A stretch of 64,000 nucleotides of DNA from Proales similis (Eukaryota > Rotifera > Eurotatoria > Ploima > Proalidae): contig JAGVRJ010000012.1 in NCBI GenBank assembly GCA_019059635.1, forward strand, positions 62,001-126,000. The letters run 5' to 3'. Positions 60,770 to 64,000 of this stretch are shown in pieces. The notes under the pieces were generated by a model, which saw only the letters and a program-made list of their open reading frames with translations, was not told the DNA's origin and did no database searches. The position numbers were made by a program, and so were the translations under genes. Positions within the stretch are counted from its first letter, which is position 1. Every line of letters begins with the position of its first letter.

Positions 60770-62942
60770 ATGTCGCACGAGGAATACGTCTACGAACATC
60801 ACCATCAATTTGCAGCGTCATCGTTCACTGCAACCACAACAACAACAACGTCAAACACGACTGGTCAGAGCGCAGCAATAGGCAGCCATGCTCGCTCACC
60901 GCTTAGCCTGTACAAAGAGCCCGAGAGCGATAACTGCCGCCGATGCAACCGATTTATTTATCCGCTTGAACTGATGGGGCCAGTGTTGAATGCGCGTTAT
61001 CATCGACAATGCTTTCGATGTCATGCGTGCGATCGACTTCTTGATTTTATGAGCTACAGAACGAACCTGGTCGATTTGCACGATCGGGACATTTACTGCA
61101 CCACGCACTGTCCCCGATACGGCCGCATAAACGAGTTTTCTCCCTACTCGCCCAGTCACGACGCGTCCATTAAATTCGACGGATTCGACTACAAGAGTGA
61201 CCGCAGCCAGAAGCAACAGTTGAGCAAAAGCCACGACAACATCAGCGACTGTTTGCAGGAGAAGAAGCACAGCTCGTCTGGATTTGATATTCACGATCTA
61301 GAGCTGAAGCAAGCGAACGAGTTCATGGACAATTCGTTCTACCACGAGGTTGGCATCGAGAAGAAACACGCCATCAACGAGCTTAATCTGGCCAGCTCGG
61401 ATGAGATATTGACAAGCAAAAAGTTGTACGAGGATTATGTTCAAAATGCATCAACAACAATGGACGAGTATGCCGATCAGCTAAAAGAGGCGAGAAGCGA
61501 GCAGGGCTCAAAATACCATCGTGAAATTGACATTCCAGTCTTGCCCGTACGCGATGAGTCGCACGCTTGGAGCGAACTGCATAGCTCCAATAACTCCAAT
61601 AACGACTCGGAGAATGCGAGCAGTTCGGAATTTAAAACAACCGATATTGAAGTTGAAATTGTCCCCGCTCGTTCCAGGAGATCTTCATCATCATCATCAT
61701 CTTCATCTTCCTCTTCTTCTAATTCATCGTTGAGTAGTGAAAAACAAGCGAAAGATTCTAACCTGCGAGAAATGATGGCCCAAATGCTTGAGAAGGATTC
61801 TGAATGGCAAAGTAACAATAAGAGCCACAACTACGTGAACACGGACAACGCCAGCAGCACCAGCAGCAGCAGTAGACACCAATTGGAACAGGGTGCGCAC
61901 CAAATGCAAAGCGTCTCACATCAACTTGAGAGCAGTGGCCAAGCGACCCAGATAAGCCAGGCGTCGGTCAGCATTCATTCGAGTTCAGTTAGTTATCAAT
62001 CAACTGCTCACTACTCGAGTTATGAGACTTACATTGGCCAGCCGGCCAACTTTGAGCCTCAGAATGCCAACTTGGTTGACCAGGCTCTGTCGAGCTCTGT
62101 TGAGCCGAGCAAGCCAAGCAGCAAGCCGATCACCTCCACAGAAGTGGCCTCAGCTCACCAAGGCGATAATAACTTGAAGACGATCGTTTCAGAGCTGATG
62201 GGTGTTCAACCAAAACCTCAGGCAGTCGTGGATCGCTTTGAGAACCGACCAAACAAACATTTATGCAGAATAATGGCCGAAGCGCTTGAAACCGAATCGG
62301 CGTATGGAGGAAGGCCCGTCCTAGTGCAAGTGGACCAGCGACCACAAATTGAGAGATTTGAATTCTACGACTCTGACGTGAAGCAAATAATCGGAGCCGA
62401 CCACGCGTTGGGTTTAGTTCGGCTAACAGTTCACTACGATGATCTCAGAACTCGCCTATCGATCACAGTACACGAGGCCAGGTAAGCAATTTTAACTCTG
62501 TGACTTTGTTTTTGGCAAAGATTTTTTAATCGTTTGGCTTTTAAAGGCATTTGCGCAATTTGGACAAAAAGAATCAAATGAGCGATCCATACGCGCGAGT
62601 CTATCTGTCGCCTGACGAGAAGCCGTCGTTCAAGAGGAAGACGAAAATCATCAAAAACAATTTGAATCCAATCTGGCAGCAGACTTTTGACTATCCAATG
62701 GGCATCGCGCAAGCCATCACAAAAGAGCTCAAGATCAGCCTCAAGGACGAGAGAGGCTTGTTCGAGCGGCAAACTTCAAAAATATTCGGCGAGGTAGGTT
62801 ACCTTAATCGGCATTGGTTGCTTTTGGCATTTGATTGAATAATTGACAATTCAATTAGATTTCACTCAAGCTCAACTCGATCGATATTCGCCAGCCATTC
62901 ACACGTTGGTTTAATCTTCAGCCATCAACTACCAGCAAATAG
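60770..62942 (+). CDS. LIM domain plus C2 domain protein
   Basis: About 680 residues in three exons: 60770-62481, 62548 to about 62793, and about 62858-62942. An N-terminal His/Thr-rich segment precedes one LIM domain (about residues 48-120): CRRCNRFIYPLELMG, the second pair CFRCHACDRLL, and DIYCTTHCP, giving full Cys/His zinc ligands. About 400 disordered residues follow, Ser-rich with a run of Ser (about residues 303-320), Gln and His. The C-terminus is a type-I C2 domain: RLSITVHEARHLRNLDKK, NQMSDPYARVYLSP, FKRKTKIIKNNLNPIWQQTF, and the last strand FTRWFNLQP. The Asp in SDPY is kept, but the loop usually reading WDYDR is LKDERGL, so full Ca2+ coordination is doubtful. The C2 core resembles RIM/piccolo-type C2A domains. 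I do not know a named LIM-C2 family. AATAAA at 63243-63248. Confidence 0.8.
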
Positions 62943-63317
62943 AGTGCCAATGCTTCAAAATATGCAATTTTAATTCAGATTATTTATTTCGCGAGCCAGA
63001 GCCAAATACAAAGAAAAAAATCATCGAAACCATTTGCCAGCTTAGAGGAGAGAACTCGAAAATTTAATTGTTAAAAGAACAGAAAAAATGCGAATCAACA
63101 GAATAACTAACGAATTCGCCCCTTAATTTGCTGGCCGTGTTTCAATAGAACTCAACTGATAGTTGCGATTCGTCATCCAAAAGCTTTTATTTCACTTGTT
63201 ATTTAAATTGTTAATTATGAAATGAATTTGCTTTGTGAATCAAATAAACGCGCATTTAAATTGCAATTTGCAGAGCAACCAAAAGAGGAGATTTGCATGA
63301 GACAAGATATCCAGAGA
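62943..63317. other. Convergent 3' region
   Basis: AT-rich 3' UTR of the LIM-C2 gene with AATAAA at 63243-63248; nothing else seen. Confidence 0.6.
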
Positions 63318-63905
63318 TTAAAATTCGAGACCTTTTTGCCGCCTTTCGGCAATTGAAAGGCCGTAGTAGTCGATCGGAGTATCATCGACAAATACTCTTC
63401 TCTGCTCTGGCGTGTAGGCTTCGCTCACATCTGGCGTGAAGGTTGTTTGCTCGAAAAGCTTTTCTAATTCAACGCAGCCATCTTGGCGGCGTGATTGGAC
63501 AAAGCTGAGCTCTTTGTAGCGTCCTCTGTCTACTGGTTCAATCCGACTAGTTACTGTTGGGGTCCTCTTTGACTTGGTACTGGCTGTGAGCTCCCTGTCT
63601 GGCTTGATCTTTGAAATACAAGCACCGTTCAGTCGGAACAGTTTTTAAACAACAGAATTAGTTGAATGAATCGTCACCCAATTTTTGAGCAGAGTGTCGG
63701 CTTTGTCAACAGACACTTCAGGCGCAGTGATTGGCTCGCCGTAGTGCCTTCGCTCATTCAGGCCGTGATAATACGTTTCGACAGGCTCTTCGATAAAAGT
63801 CAATTGGGCGAAATTATTTCTCTTTTTATCAACAAGTTTGGAACGCGTCTTGAGCAGGCGTGCGCTTTTGCTACGAGTCCCGCCACTCTTAACCGGAGTG
63901 TCCAC
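63318..63905 (-). CDS. Orphan protein with a repeated PIDYYGL..ERR motif, 5' end outside or unresolved
   Basis: Two exons are readable on the minus strand. The first (63905 to about 63683) starts in frame at an acceptor-like TAAG and has no ATG, so upstream exons lie further right. It is basic (SKSARLLKTRSKLVDKKRN) and carries IEEPVETYYHGLNERRHYGE. The second (about 63608-63318, TAA at 63320-63318) contains RGRYKELSFVQSRRQDG, ELEKLFEQTTFTPDVSEAYT and VDDTPIDYYGLSIAERRQKG, ending LEF. The two YY/GL/ERR blocks are clearly related. No membrane span, signal or known domain seen. Function unknown; a structural, cytoskeleton-type protein is a guess. Confidence 0.65.
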
Positions 63906-64000
63906 TTAGCATTCGAGAGTGTTCGTCAGACACAGCAATACGGTCGATCTAATCCATCCAGTCTTATTTAGACGATGATTCAAAGCAGCAAATCTTCAAC

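Overview
The window is nuclear DNA of an invertebrate animal. About twenty protein genes lie on both strands. Most are split by very short GT-AG introns (many about 50-70 nt), spaced by 0.3-4.5 kb of noncoding DNA, and several are followed closely by AATAAA signals. The gene set (TASK-type K2P channel, PLK1 and PLK4, LAMMER kinases, amphiphysin, RUFY, Mff, otopetrin, full Scribble) is metazoan. Gene density and intron size suggest a compact-genome protostome; I cannot name the phylum. I see no prokaryotic, phage or CRISPR features, no convincing tRNA or rRNA, and no intact transposon.

Layout, left part (1-25 kb): 3' part missing of a TASK-like K2P channel (-); gamma-glutamyltransferase (-); LAMMER/CLK kinase copy A (-); a long Ser/Tyr-rich exon (+) that may splice in frame into LAMMER/CLK kinase copy B (+); PLK4 (+, single exon); PLK1/Polo (-, tail to tail with PLK4); a cyclic-nucleotide-binding-domain protein (-). 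Copies A and B share a 657-bp inverted repeat that is almost identical through exons and introns, while their 5' exons have diverged.

Middle (25-46.6 kb): apolipoprotein D-like lipocalin (-), ZFAND2-like AN1 zinc-finger protein with UIMs and a CaaX-like end (-), amphiphysin (+, single exon), RUFY-type RUN-FYVE protein (-), a 7TM receptor with a large ectodomain (-, single exon), a NOL11 C-terminus-like protein (-), Mff/Tango11-like tail-anchored protein (+), PGM2 (+), GDP-mannose 4,6-dehydratase (+) and a sepiapterin reductase-like SDR (-).

Right part (47-64 kb): otopetrin-like proton channel (+), Scribble (-), a 4.5-kb stretch without recognisable genes, a LIM-plus-C2 protein (+), and a 5'-partial orphan protein with a repeated motif (-).

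These are independent housekeeping, signalling and membrane-trafficking genes, not a pathway cluster. Functional echoes are two Polo-like kinases side by side, two LAMMER kinases in inverted orientation, and two sugar-phosphate/nucleotide-sugar enzymes (PGM2, GMDS) in a row. The most unusual content is the LAMMER inverted repeat with its possible N-terminal fusion, the PLK4 that lacks a visible third polo box, the LIM-C2 protein, the large-ectodomain receptor, and the orphan repeat protein. Exon boundaries were read by eye from splice signals and family alignments recalled from memory; treat them as approximate unless stated.
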